Origin: JANOZM01 sp031429355
GTDB lineage: Bacteria > Pseudomonadota > Gammaproteobacteria > Burkholderiales > Burkholderiaceae_E
NCBI GenBank assembly: GCA_031429355.1
Contig: JANOZM010000016.1
Coordinates: forward strand, 496,001 to 560,000
Length of the DNA: 64,000 bases
Direction of reading: 5' to 3'
Shown: in pieces, positions 10,001-16,644 of the stretch
Numbering within the stretch: position 1 is the first letter of the stretch
How the letters are laid out: every line of letters begins with the position of its first letter
Notes under the pieces: generated by a model
Databases searched by the model: none
What the model saw: only the letters and a program-made list of their open reading frames with translations
Told to the model about the DNA's origin: nothing
Made by a program: the position numbers and the translations under genes

Positions 10001-10164
10001 AAGGCGCTGGTTTGGTTTGGGTACAAACAGTTGGCAACGCAGCACCGGCCGAAGCAGAGCCTGTCGTTGTCAAGCCACGCGTCCCACGCCAACGTAAGCC
10101 AAAAGCTGATACTGCGGCCGAACCGATGCAAATGGTGGAAACAAAACCGGGCGATCCAAGCTAA
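7060..10164 (+). CDS. rne: Ribonuclease E
   Basis: The ATG at 7060 follows GGAG at 7051-7054 and gives 1034 residues starting MKRMLFNATHSEELRVAI, the usual N-terminus; an earlier in-frame start at 6919 would add 47 unrelated residues. The catalytic half holds the S1 domain and 5'-sensor, Asp300 (VAIDVNSARS) and Asp343 (VIDFIDME) of the Mg site, and the Zn-link CPRCGG with Cys401/Cys404, each three residues earlier than in E. coli. From about residue 540 the sequence is disordered: a region rich in Arg, Asn, Asp and Glu with RNDRN/RGRGRGDR repeats (RNA binding), then an Ala/Val/Pro-rich stretch of roughly 100 residues, and a basic end (PRVPRQRKPK). RNase E starts mRNA decay and matures rRNA and tRNA at the inner membrane. 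It is followed by moaA. Confidence 0.96.
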   Translation: MKRMLFNATHSEELRVAIVDGQRLIDIDIESAGRENRKSNIYQGVVTRVEPGLEACFVSYGEERHGFLPFKEISRQYFKQGVDVGRARIQDVISEGQTMLVQVDKEERGNKGAALTTFVSLAGRYLVLMPNNPRGGGVSRRVEGEDRQELRETMDKLEVPGGMSMIARTAGIGRSAEELQWDLNYLLQLWTAIDGAKGGEGAYLIYAESSLVIRAIRDYFTADIGEILIDTEEIYEQARQFMGHVMPANVSRVKRYRDDTPLFSRFQIESQIETAHSRVVQLPSGGSIVIDHTEALVAIDVNSARSTKGADIEETAFRTNCEAAEEAARQMRLRDLGGLIVIDFIDMEASKNQREVESRIRDSLHYDRARVQYGKISKFGLLELSRQRLRPALNEGSHLPCPRCGGTGVIRDIESTALHVLRQIQDESMKENSASLYIQVPVDVATYLLNEKRAEITKLEARSKVEVVLIPNRHLETPHYKLERLKHDDDRLASYRATYTLAESPDEDDSYLARRLEPQPVRQAAMVKGITPSQPAPLPVEVVAPPAPMPVAQAVAAAPSAAAVEAREGFFGRLLNMFKSKPAEPVASVASATTTEVKPREAREGRPAREGSAGRENGRNRNSRNSRDRNERGERPEKAERGEKIERADRPEGEPSNRNDRNKNRNKAEGRGEPRTNDKQLNDAKAVEGKVVDAKALDANQNEGAETGKAEGNQRGGRGRNDRNRQRGERGERNANGAEGKTIDATDNGDASADAVSLSQTNLDFGSNQAGTTQAGLTQANASANGAEQDGDQNADSARGDGTERGERGRGRNRRGRGRGDRADRPARNANEAQGNDESPEGKFTSTDTLLAATAAAATAGAAIATSTASNAVQAAPVANSDMQNAAPVTSAPAFVATPVAAPVASVPTSVAAPVAPVAIAQAPVVAAAVVNASVSAPVAAAPVVSAPVAAPIAVAPAPAPVVARPAALAPTPANLDNVVQGAGLVWVQTVGNAAPAEAEPVVVKPRVPRQRKPKADTAAEPMQMVETKPGDPS

Positions 10165-10202
10165 TTTGCCGGCTTTGATTTAGCAGAAAAACTGCGCTCA
10201 GG

Positions 10203-10208
10203 TATGAT
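10203..10208 (+). promoter_or_regulatory. Candidate -10 element for moaA
   Basis: TATGAT ends ten bases before the moaA ATG at 10218. A start of transcription 6-7 bases downstream would leave an almost leaderless mRNA, which fits the lack of a Shine-Dalgarno sequence before the ATG. There is no good -35 element at the usual spacing, so this is a weak call. Confidence 0.3.
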
Positions 10209-10217
10209 GTTTACATT

Positions 10218-11333
10218 ATGTCTGAGCGCATTATTCCAATAGCCGATGCCCGTTATTTTGGCGGCTTACCCGAAGTACCTTTGTCGGCAATCCCTGCTAC
10301 AGGGTTAATCACAGACACGCGCGGCCGTGCGCTGCACGACTTACGGATTTCCGTTACTGATCGCTGCAATTTTCGCTGCACTTATTGCATGCCCAGTCAT
10401 TTGTTTGACAAAGACTATGCATTTCTCCCCCAAGACGCCCTATTGCGCTTCGAAGAAATTGAACGCCTCGTACATATTTTTGTAGCACACGGAGTCGAAA
10501 AAGTTCGATTAACTGGTGGCGAGCCGTTGCTCCGTAAAAATTTAGAGCAATTGATTGCACGTTTAGCGCAAATCAAAACGCCATCGGGTCGATTGTTAGA
10601 TTTAACACTAACCACTAACGCATCCTTGCTACCACGAAAAGTACAAGCACTTAAAGATGCTGGTTTAAAACGCATTACGGTCAGTCTTGACGCAATAGAC
10701 GATGCTATTTTTCGTCAAATGAATGATGTCGATTTCCCCGTGTCGGATGTTTTAAAAGGCATTGAAGCGGCCGACAAACATGGCTTTGGCCCAATTAAAA
10801 TTAACATGGTTGTCAAGCGTGGTGTAAACGATCATCAAGTGTTGCCAATGGCAAAACACTTTCGTGGCTCGGGCCATATTTTGCGATTTATCGAATTCAT
10901 GGACGTTGGCAGCAGTAACGGTTGGCAAATGCAAGACGTTCTGGCAAGCGAAGATATCGCCGCCCTAATTCACCAACAATACCCCATCGAAGTTATTGAC
11001 CCAAGTTACACCGGCGAAGTTGCCGAACGTTGGCGCTATTGCGATGGGCAAGGTGAAATTGGTTTTATTAGCTCGGTAACGCAAACTTTTTGTCACGACT
11101 GCACCCGCATGCGCTTAAGTACCGAAGGCAAGTTATTTACCTGCTTATTTGCAACCGAGGGCCAAGATTTACGTGCGCTAGTACGCCAAGGCTATAGCGA
11201 TGAACAAATTAGTTCTGCCGTAGCTTTAATTTGGCAACGACGCGGTGACCGCTATTCAGAAATTCGCAGCGAACAAACTCCCGAACTAAAAGCCGCGCGT
11301 GCCAAAGTTGAGATGTCGTACATCGGCGGTTAA
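10218..11333 (+). CDS. moaA: GTP 3',8-cyclase MoaA
   Basis: The 371-residue protein has the N-terminal radical-SAM cluster motif C50-NFR-C54-TY-C57-MP and the C-terminal substrate cluster FCHDCTRMRLSTEGKLFTCLF, the two 4Fe-4S sites that define MoaA. KVRLTGGEPLLRK is the SAM-binding GGEP motif. The enzyme turns GTP into 3',8-cyclo-GTP, the first step of molybdenum cofactor synthesis. It is about 40 residues longer than E. coli MoaA, mostly at the N-terminus. No clear ribosome site precedes the ATG. mobA starts three bases after its stop, so the two are probably cotranscribed. Confidence 0.96.
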   Translation: MSERIIPIADARYFGGLPEVPLSAIPATGLITDTRGRALHDLRISVTDRCNFRCTYCMPSHLFDKDYAFLPQDALLRFEEIERLVHIFVAHGVEKVRLTGGEPLLRKNLEQLIARLAQIKTPSGRLLDLTLTTNASLLPRKVQALKDAGLKRITVSLDAIDDAIFRQMNDVDFPVSDVLKGIEAADKHGFGPIKINMVVKRGVNDHQVLPMAKHFRGSGHILRFIEFMDVGSSNGWQMQDVLASEDIAALIHQQYPIEVIDPSYTGEVAERWRYCDGQGEIGFISSVTQTFCHDCTRMRLSTEGKLFTCLFATEGQDLRALVRQGYSDEQISSAVALIWQRRGDRYSEIRSEQTPELKAARAKVEMSYIGG

Positions 11334-11336
11334 ATT

Positions 11337-12017
11337 ATGAACTCACCGCGGGTTGCTGGGTTAGTTTTAGCGGGTGGCACTAGCTCGCGCATGATTGTTA
11401 ACGCAGAGCAAACCGATAAAGCATGGGTGGATTGGCAAGGCCAAGCGTTAATTAAACACGCCATTCAACGCTTACAAGATCAGGTTAATTTCTTAATGGT
11501 CAACGCTGGGCCAACTGATAAAACGCGTGCATCGTACGAGGGCTTAGGTGTCGTCTTACTGGGCGATATTGATGCCAAAGTTAGTAACGAATCGTCGGCA
11601 GATGCGCCCAGCACGGCTTCGAAACAAGGCCCCTTAGCAGGGATTTTAGCGGGCCTAATTTATTGCCAAACCAACGATCTAGCTGATTGGCTGCAGATAG
11701 TGCCTTGCGATGCGCCCAATGTGCCCAAAAACTTAGTAAAACAGCTATTGGTTAAACCGACTTTTGGGGACAACGAACGATTCGATACAAGCATTAGGAT
11801 GCCCACCACTGCCAACAATCAACAACAGCCCATGTTTGCTTTGCTGCCAATAAGCATAACAAAAGCATTGCAGAATTATTTTGATACGGGAGGGAGAAGC
11901 TTATTGGCCTTCGCTAAAAGCGAGCAGCAAAAAACTGCTTATGTGCCAATGGAAGAATCACCCCAAAACAACTTTGCGAATATTAATTCGTTGGCTGATT
12001 TTGAACGGCTAATTTAA
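11337..12017 (+). CDS. mobA: Molybdenum cofactor guanylyltransferase
   Basis: The 226-residue protein opens with the nucleotidyltransferase motif VLAGGTSSRM and a following TDKAW lysine, has QGPLAGILAGL and the metal-binding VPCDAP, and ends with INSLADFERL. MobA attaches GMP to Mo-molybdopterin to give the bis-MGD precursor used by DMSO reductase-family enzymes. It starts three bases after moaA, so both steps lie in one transcript. moeA, often the next gene in Burkholderiales, is absent here; a terminator follows directly. Confidence 0.92.
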   Translation: MNSPRVAGLVLAGGTSSRMIVNAEQTDKAWVDWQGQALIKHAIQRLQDQVNFLMVNAGPTDKTRASYEGLGVVLLGDIDAKVSNESSADAPSTASKQGPLAGILAGLIYCQTNDLADWLQIVPCDAPNVPKNLVKQLLVKPTFGDNERFDTSIRMPTTANNQQQPMFALLPISITKALQNYFDTGGRSLLAFAKSEQQKTAYVPMEESPQNNFANINSLADFERLI

Positions 12018-12033
12018 CGGCAGAGTTTTTAAA

Positions 12034-12066
12034 TCGCCGTCATTGCGACGGCGACTTGTTTTTCAA
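12034..12066 (+). terminator. Intrinsic terminator after mobA
   Basis: Arms TCGCCGTC (12034-12041) and GACGGCGA (12047-12054) make a perfect 8-bp stem with a five-base loop, followed by CTTGTTTTTC. This is the cleanest intrinsic terminator in the window. It ends the moaA-mobA transcript and lies between convergent genes. Confidence 0.8.
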
Positions 12067-12079
12067 AAACGCAAAACGA

Positions 12080-12433
12080 CTATTTACGTGATTCGATTTG
12101 ACCTGGCAACGAAGCAAAGTAGGCCGAAATATTTTGCATATCGGCTTTGGTTAACTGCGCTGCTTGTGCAGACATAATCGCGTTTTTACGAGCACCGCTT
12201 TTGTAATCCATTAAAGCACGAACTAAAAAATCTTTATGCTGACCAGCCAACTTCGGGTAGCTTGGGTCAATTGTTTTGTTGCCATCGGCACCGTGGCACG
12301 AAATACAAGCAGCGACTGCTTTAGCTTGCCCAGCAGCAATGTCCGCAGCTTGGGCCGACACTGCCACGCTTGAAAGCCCAACAACTAGGGCAGTTACAAC
12401 GGCGGCTTTGTTTAGTGATTGCATCATTTTCAT
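12080..12433 (-). CDS. Periplasmic c-type cytochrome (class I, c553/c4-like)
   Basis: The 117-residue product has a Sec signal peptide ending at AQA-AD near residue 29 and one haem-binding motif C43-IS-C46-H47. A later Met in NAIMSAQAA is the likely axial ligand. Such small monohaem cytochromes shuttle electrons in the periplasm, for example from the bc1 complex to terminal oxidases. It lies 17 bases after a second, related cytochrome gene on the same strand, so the pair is probably cotranscribed. The pairing of two single-domain cytochromes resembles a split diheme cytochrome c4, but that is inference. Confidence 0.88.
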   Translation of the reverse strand: MKMMQSLNKAAVVTALVVGLSSVAVSAQAADIAAGQAKAVAACISCHGADGNKTIDPSYPKLAGQHKDFLVRALMDYKSGARKNAIMSAQAAQLTKADMQNISAYFASLPGQIESRK

Positions 12434-12450
12434 TACTCAATATTCTTAGA

Positions 12451-12816
12451 TTATTTAGCCGCGGTAGCAACGGGCTTTTCAGCAGCGTAGTACGCAGCTA
12501 AATCGGCCATATCTTGATCGCTTAAGCCGCTAGCTATAGCGCGCATAGTCGGGTGGCTGCGGTCGCCTTTTTTGTAAGCTTGCAACGCGTTTTCCATATA
12601 TTTTGCGTTTTGGCCGGCGATTTTTGGAACCGAATAAACAACCGGAAACGACGCTTTATAACCAGCGATACCGTGGCAACCAATACACATCGAAACCTTC
12701 GCTTCGGCAGCCTTGGCGTTACCAACAACAGCTTGGGCTTGAGCGTTTGTTGAGGCCAATGCCAAACCAAAAGCGGCGGCAACCAACAAACGAGAATTAA
12801 AACGGATATTTTTCAT
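12451..12816 (-). CDS. Periplasmic c-type cytochrome (class I)
   Basis: The 121-residue protein has a signal peptide (MKNIRFNSRLL plus hydrophobic core, cleavage near AQA-QA) and one haem site C44-IG-C47-H48-G. HPTMRAIASGLSDQDMADLAAYYAA supplies the likely axial Met and the C-terminal helix of class I cytochromes. It is the first gene of the two-cytochrome unit and is divergent from the MoxR gene, with about 180 bases between them. The electron donor and acceptor are not evident from context. Confidence 0.88.
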   Translation of the reverse strand: MKNIRFNSRLLVAAAFGLALASTNAQAQAVVGNAKAAEAKVSMCIGCHGIAGYKASFPVVYSVPKIAGQNAKYMENALQAYKKGDRSHPTMRAIASGLSDQDMADLAAYYAAEKPVATAAK

Positions 12817-12999
12817 TATTGCGAACTCGGCATTTGCCGTTTTGTGTTTTTGGATGCAGACTCATGCAAGCAGTTTGTAGTACCGAGATATTTCCCTGAA
12901 CGACCCTAATTTTACAGAAGCCCCGTTTAAGCCGTCTACTCCGCATGACAAGCGCATAGATTCTGCGACAATGGGACACCAAATTTTAAGAGAACTTGA

Positions 13000-13842
13000 A
13001 TGCGATTTGAAGGTTCAACCAACTACGTAGCCACAGATGACCTACGTTTAGCCGTGAATGCCGCAGTTACCCTGCAACGCCCTTTATTAATTAAAGGCGA
13101 ACCGGGTACCGGAAAAACGATGTTAGCAGAAGAAGTAGCGGCCGCTTTAAAGATGCCTTTGTATCAGTGGCATGTTAAATCAACCACCAAAGCCCAACAA
13201 GGTTTGTACGAATACGATGCGGTTAGCCGCTTACGCGATTCGCAATTAGGTGATTCAAGCGTAAAAGATATTCGAAACTACATCATTAAAGGCGTGCTCT
13301 GGCAGGCCTTTACGTGCGAAGAACAAGCCGTTTTGTTAATCGACGAAATTGATAAAGCCGATATTGAGTTTCCTAACGATTTGCTACGCGAAATCGACAA
13401 GATGGAATTTTATGTCTACGAAACGCGCGAGCTCATTAAAGCCAAACATCGCCCAGTCGTTATCATTACGTCTAACAACGAAAAAGAGCTTCCTGATGCA
13501 TTTTTACGGCGCTGTTTTTTCCACTACATTAAGTTCCCCGATAGGGACACAATGCAAGCGATCGTGGACGTGCATTATCCGAATCTTAAAAAAGATTTAC
13601 TTAAAGCGGCATTGGAAACGTTTTACAAAATTCGCGAGTTGCCAGGCCTTAAGAAAAAACCCTCGACCTCCGAGTTTATTGATTGGCTAAAATTGTTAAT
13701 GGCCGAAGATATCGGCCCAGAGGCGCTACATGCCAGCGAATCTAAAAACGCGATTCCGCCATTACATGGCGCGTTGTTAAAGAACGAACAAGATGTTCAT
13801 TTATTTGAGCGCTTAATGTTTATGAATCGCAATAATCGGTAA
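13000..13842 (+). CDS. MoxR-family AAA+ ATPase
   Basis: The 280-residue protein carries Walker A GEPGTGKT (residues 33-40), Walker B LLIDEIDKAD, sensor 1 VVIITSNNEKELPDAF and the arginine-finger region RRCFFHYIKFP. The order and the short length fit MoxR AAA+ ATPases, which with VWA-domain partners act as chaperones for metal-centre insertion or complex assembly. AAGAGAA precedes the ATG. A VWA partner lies two genes downstream; a double acetyltransferase and an SMR pump sit between them. The next gene begins six bases after the stop. Confidence 0.93.
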   Translation: MRFEGSTNYVATDDLRLAVNAAVTLQRPLLIKGEPGTGKTMLAEEVAAALKMPLYQWHVKSTTKAQQGLYEYDAVSRLRDSQLGDSSVKDIRNYIIKGVLWQAFTCEEQAVLLIDEIDKADIEFPNDLLREIDKMEFYVYETRELIKAKHRPVVIITSNNEKELPDAFLRRCFFHYIKFPDRDTMQAIVDVHYPNLKKDLLKAALETFYKIRELPGLKKKPSTSEFIDWLKLLMAEDIGPEALHASESKNAIPPLHGALLKNEQDVHLFERLMFMNRNNR

Positions 13843-13848
13843 TTAGCG

Positions 13849-14955
13849 ATGATCGATCCAAAACCCATCGTTATTGAAGGCTACGGGCTGCGTTTAGAGC
13901 CTATTGCTTTCGCGCACGAAGCTGGTCTACGCGAAGCAGCTTGCGACGGTGAACTTTGGAACCTGCGTGTTACGTCAGTCCCCGAGCCAGACAAAGTAGT
14001 TGAGTACATCGAAACCGCACTAGCGGGCTTGGCTGCGGGTCACCGTATAGCTTGGGTCGTTAAAGAGCAAGCCTCTGGCCGCGTATTGGGTTCGAGCAGC
14101 TATCACGACATATTGGTGGCTGTTGATCGGGTTGAAATTGGCTACACGTGGTACCGCAAATCGGTGCAACGCAGCTTTGTAAACACCGTTTGTAAAATAC
14201 TGTTGATGCAGCATGCCTTCGACACCTTAGGTTGCAAAGTCGTTGGCTGGCGCACCGATATTTTTAACTTTGCATCCCAACGGGCAATCGAACGTTTGGG
14301 CGCAAAACGTGATGGCATTGTGCGCCATCATGCGTTACGCCGCGATGCAACTGTTCGCGATACTGTGATGTACAGCATGTTGCTAGAAGCTTGGCCAAAA
14401 GCTAAAGAGCAACTGCTTGCGCGGTTATCAAAAACACCCGCAATAACACCCACAACTGCAAACGAAGTATTTGCACCAATCGAATTCGTTGATATTACCG
14501 AAGACAACGTTAATTCAATTCTAAAACTTGAAGCTGGTGCAAATGGTCTTCGTATGGTTGCTACCAACGGGACCTCAATTGCACAAGCAACTTACAATAA
14601 AAACGCTCGTCAATTTGGCATTCAGCGCGCAGCGCAAGGGGATCAACCCGCGGTCATGGTGGGGTACTTGCTTCTTTGGGACCCTAGCCTGCACGAGCAA
14701 ACCAAACAACCTGTCGATCAACTGTATGTTTGGCGCTTGATGATCGACTTTAAACATCAGGGTAAAGGCTACGGTGCGCAAGCGCTGCGAAAGGTTCAAG
14801 CGATGGCGTCGACAATGACGGGAATAACTAAAGTTGCACTTAGCCATCAAATGATCGAGCACAACCCTAAGCCTTTTTACGAATCATTAGGGTTTGTTGC
14901 CACGGGCGTTATTGAAGATGAGGAAGCGCAAATGATTTGGAAAGTACCCGCCTAG
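13849..14955 (+). CDS. Tandem GNAT acetyltransferase (RimJ-like plus polyamine acetyltransferase-like domains)
   Basis: The 368-residue protein contains two GNAT domains. Residues about 1-190 look like the RimJ/RimL type: GLRLEPIAFAHEAGLREA start, VEIGYTWYRKSVQRSFVNTVCKILLMQHAF acetyl-CoA region, then ASQRAIERLGAKRDGI. Residues about 205-368 form a second domain with LYVWRLMIDFKHQGKGYGAQALRKVQ, the Q-x-x-G-x-G CoA-binding motif in the wording typical of BltD-like spermine/spermidine acetyltransferases, and FYESLGFVATG near the end. A linker with Thr/Pro joins them. The stop overlaps the GTG of the SMR gene (TAGTG), implying coupled translation. Substrates are inferred, not shown; the first domain could act on proteins or small amines. 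Confidence 0.82.
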   Translation: MIDPKPIVIEGYGLRLEPIAFAHEAGLREAACDGELWNLRVTSVPEPDKVVEYIETALAGLAAGHRIAWVVKEQASGRVLGSSSYHDILVAVDRVEIGYTWYRKSVQRSFVNTVCKILLMQHAFDTLGCKVVGWRTDIFNFASQRAIERLGAKRDGIVRHHALRRDATVRDTVMYSMLLEAWPKAKEQLLARLSKTPAITPTTANEVFAPIEFVDITEDNVNSILKLEAGANGLRMVATNGTSIAQATYNKNARQFGIQRAAQGDQPAVMVGYLLLWDPSLHEQTKQPVDQLYVWRLMIDFKHQGKGYGAQALRKVQAMASTMTGITKVALSHQMIEHNPKPFYESLGFVATGVIEDEEAQMIWKVPA

Positions 14956-15326
14956 TGTCTGCAGTCTCCAATTTTATAAATTTTATTTCAAACGCATTTT
15001 CGCCATGGTGGTTCTTAAGCGCCGCTATAGCGTTCGAAGTGGCTGGCACTACCTTAATGAAGTTATCTGATGGTTTGCGTAACCTCACGCCCACCATTGC
15101 CATGTTTGGTTTTTATGCCTGTGCGTTTGCATGCAATGCAATTGCGGTACGCAAACTTGATTTGTCGGTGACCTACGCTATTTGGTCTGGCGTTGGTACG
15201 GCGGCCACAGCATTAATCGGTTTTATGTATTTTAAAGAACCGCTCACAGCCATGCGTTTATTCGGTATCGTGCTTATTATTTCGGGCGTGTTCGCGCTTC
15301 GCCTTAGCATTCCTGCGAAGCTTTAA
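14955..15326 (+). CDS. EmrE-type small multidrug resistance (SMR) transporter
   Basis: The GTG at 14955 overlaps the preceding stop by one base and yields 123 residues; a TTG at 14937 is the alternative. Four transmembrane helices are evident. AIAFEVAGTTLMKLSDG contains the membrane-embedded Glu essential for proton and drug binding in EmrE, and YAIWSGVGTAATALIGF matches helix 3 of the Qac/EmrE subtype rather than the Gdx guanidinium type. The protein has about 25 extra residues before helix 1. SMR pumps export cationic hydrophobic compounds, and MdtJI-type members export spermidine. Coupling to a polyamine acetyltransferase-like gene makes an amine substrate plausible. Confidence 0.88.
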   Translation: MSAVSNFINFISNAFSPWWFLSAAIAFEVAGTTLMKLSDGLRNLTPTIAMFGFYACAFACNAIAVRKLDLSVTYAIWSGVGTAATALIGFMYFKEPLTAMRLFGIVLIISGVFALRLSIPAKL

Positions 15327-15364
15327 CGTGACTGTTTTAACAAAATTGTTTTAAGGCTATTTTT

Positions 15365-16540
15365 ATGTTGATCGATTTTTTTCTTCACCTCAAAGAACGT
15401 AAATTACCGGTCTCGGTAAAAGAGTATTTAATGCTCTTAGAAGGTTTGCAAAAACACGTCATCGAACCATCGGTTGATCAGTTCTATACTTTCTCGCGCG
15501 CGTGCTTAGTTAAAGACGAGCGCAACTTTGATAAGTTCGATCGCGCTTTTGGCGAGTACTTCAAAGGCGTGCAAAACCTTGTGGGCATTAATGCAGAAAT
15601 CCCGCTCGATTGGCTGCAACGCAAAATGCAAAAAGAGTTTACCGCTGAAGAAAAAGCAGCCATTGAGGCTATGGGCGGTCTCGACAAATTAATGGAACGC
15701 TTTAAGCAATTACTAGAGGAACAAAAAGAGCGTCACGAGGGCGGCAACAAATGGATTGGTACGGGCGGTAAATCGCCATTTGGTAACGGTGGTTACAACC
15801 CCGAAGGTATTCGCGTTGGCGGCCCCTCTGCCGGTAATCGCACGGCTATTAAAGTTTGGGAGCAACGCGCTTACCGCGATTACGACGACCAAGTTGAACT
15901 AGGTACGCGCAATATTAAAATTGCCATGCGCCGCTTACGCAAGTTTGCGCGCGAAGGTGCCGAACTTGAGTTGGACATGAACGACACCATTGCCAGCACT
16001 GCTCGCAACGCGGGTTGGTTAGATATTAAATTGGTACCCGAGCGCCACAACACGGTAAAAGTGCTCATGCTGTTAGATGTGGGCGGTACGATGGACGACC
16101 ACATTAAACGTACCGAAGAATTGTTCTCGGCTGCCAAAACAGAATTTAAACACATGGAGTTTTATTACTTTCATAACTGCGTGTACGATTTTGTTTGGAA
16201 AAACAACTATCGCCGCAAATCCGAACGCTTACCCACATGGGATTTAATTCGCAAATTTAATAGCGACTATCGCTTAATTTTTGTTGGCGATGCCACCATG
16301 AGCCCCTACGAAGTACTTCAACCCGGCGGCTCGGTCGAATACAACAACGAAGAAGCCGGCGCGGTCTGGCTACAACGCCTGGTCGAACGTTTTCCTAAGT
16401 TTGCATGGCTCAACCCCGAACCCGAAGCATCGTGGGATTACCGGCAATCTGTATCCGTGATCAAACAAGTGATGAACAACCGAATGTACCCTGTTACTTT
16501 GCAAGGGCTAGAGAAAGCTATGCGGGATCTATCCAAATAG
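15365..16540 (+). CDS. CoxE-like von Willebrand factor A domain protein
   Basis: The 391-residue protein is the usual size for the CoxE-like VWA family. Residues about 1-110 hold a helical N-terminal region (SVKEYLMLLEGLQKHVI, then a charged stretch). The VWA domain starts near residue 230 with VLMLLDVGGTMDDHIK, a MIDAS-like motif in which DxSxS is replaced by D-x-G-G-T, and continues with YYFHNCVYDFVW and RLIFVGDATMSPYE. Such proteins partner with MoxR ATPases. Here the MoxR gene is upstream, separated by the acetyltransferase and SMR genes. AGG at 15354-15356 serves as a weak ribosome site. Confidence 0.87.
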   Translation: MLIDFFLHLKERKLPVSVKEYLMLLEGLQKHVIEPSVDQFYTFSRACLVKDERNFDKFDRAFGEYFKGVQNLVGINAEIPLDWLQRKMQKEFTAEEKAAIEAMGGLDKLMERFKQLLEEQKERHEGGNKWIGTGGKSPFGNGGYNPEGIRVGGPSAGNRTAIKVWEQRAYRDYDDQVELGTRNIKIAMRRLRKFAREGAELELDMNDTIASTARNAGWLDIKLVPERHNTVKVLMLLDVGGTMDDHIKRTEELFSAAKTEFKHMEFYYFHNCVYDFVWKNNYRRKSERLPTWDLIRKFNSDYRLIFVGDATMSPYEVLQPGGSVEYNNEEAGAVWLQRLVERFPKFAWLNPEPEASWDYRQSVSVIKQVMNNRMYPVTLQGLEKAMRDLSK

Positions 16541-16644
16541 TTCAGATTTCGCTTACATCTTTTTACATTTGTTGCACCCCTGCGGTCGGTTAGTTTCAAG
16601 GCAGGCGCGTTTAATACGGAAATGATCTCGCAAAGGAGTTTTCG

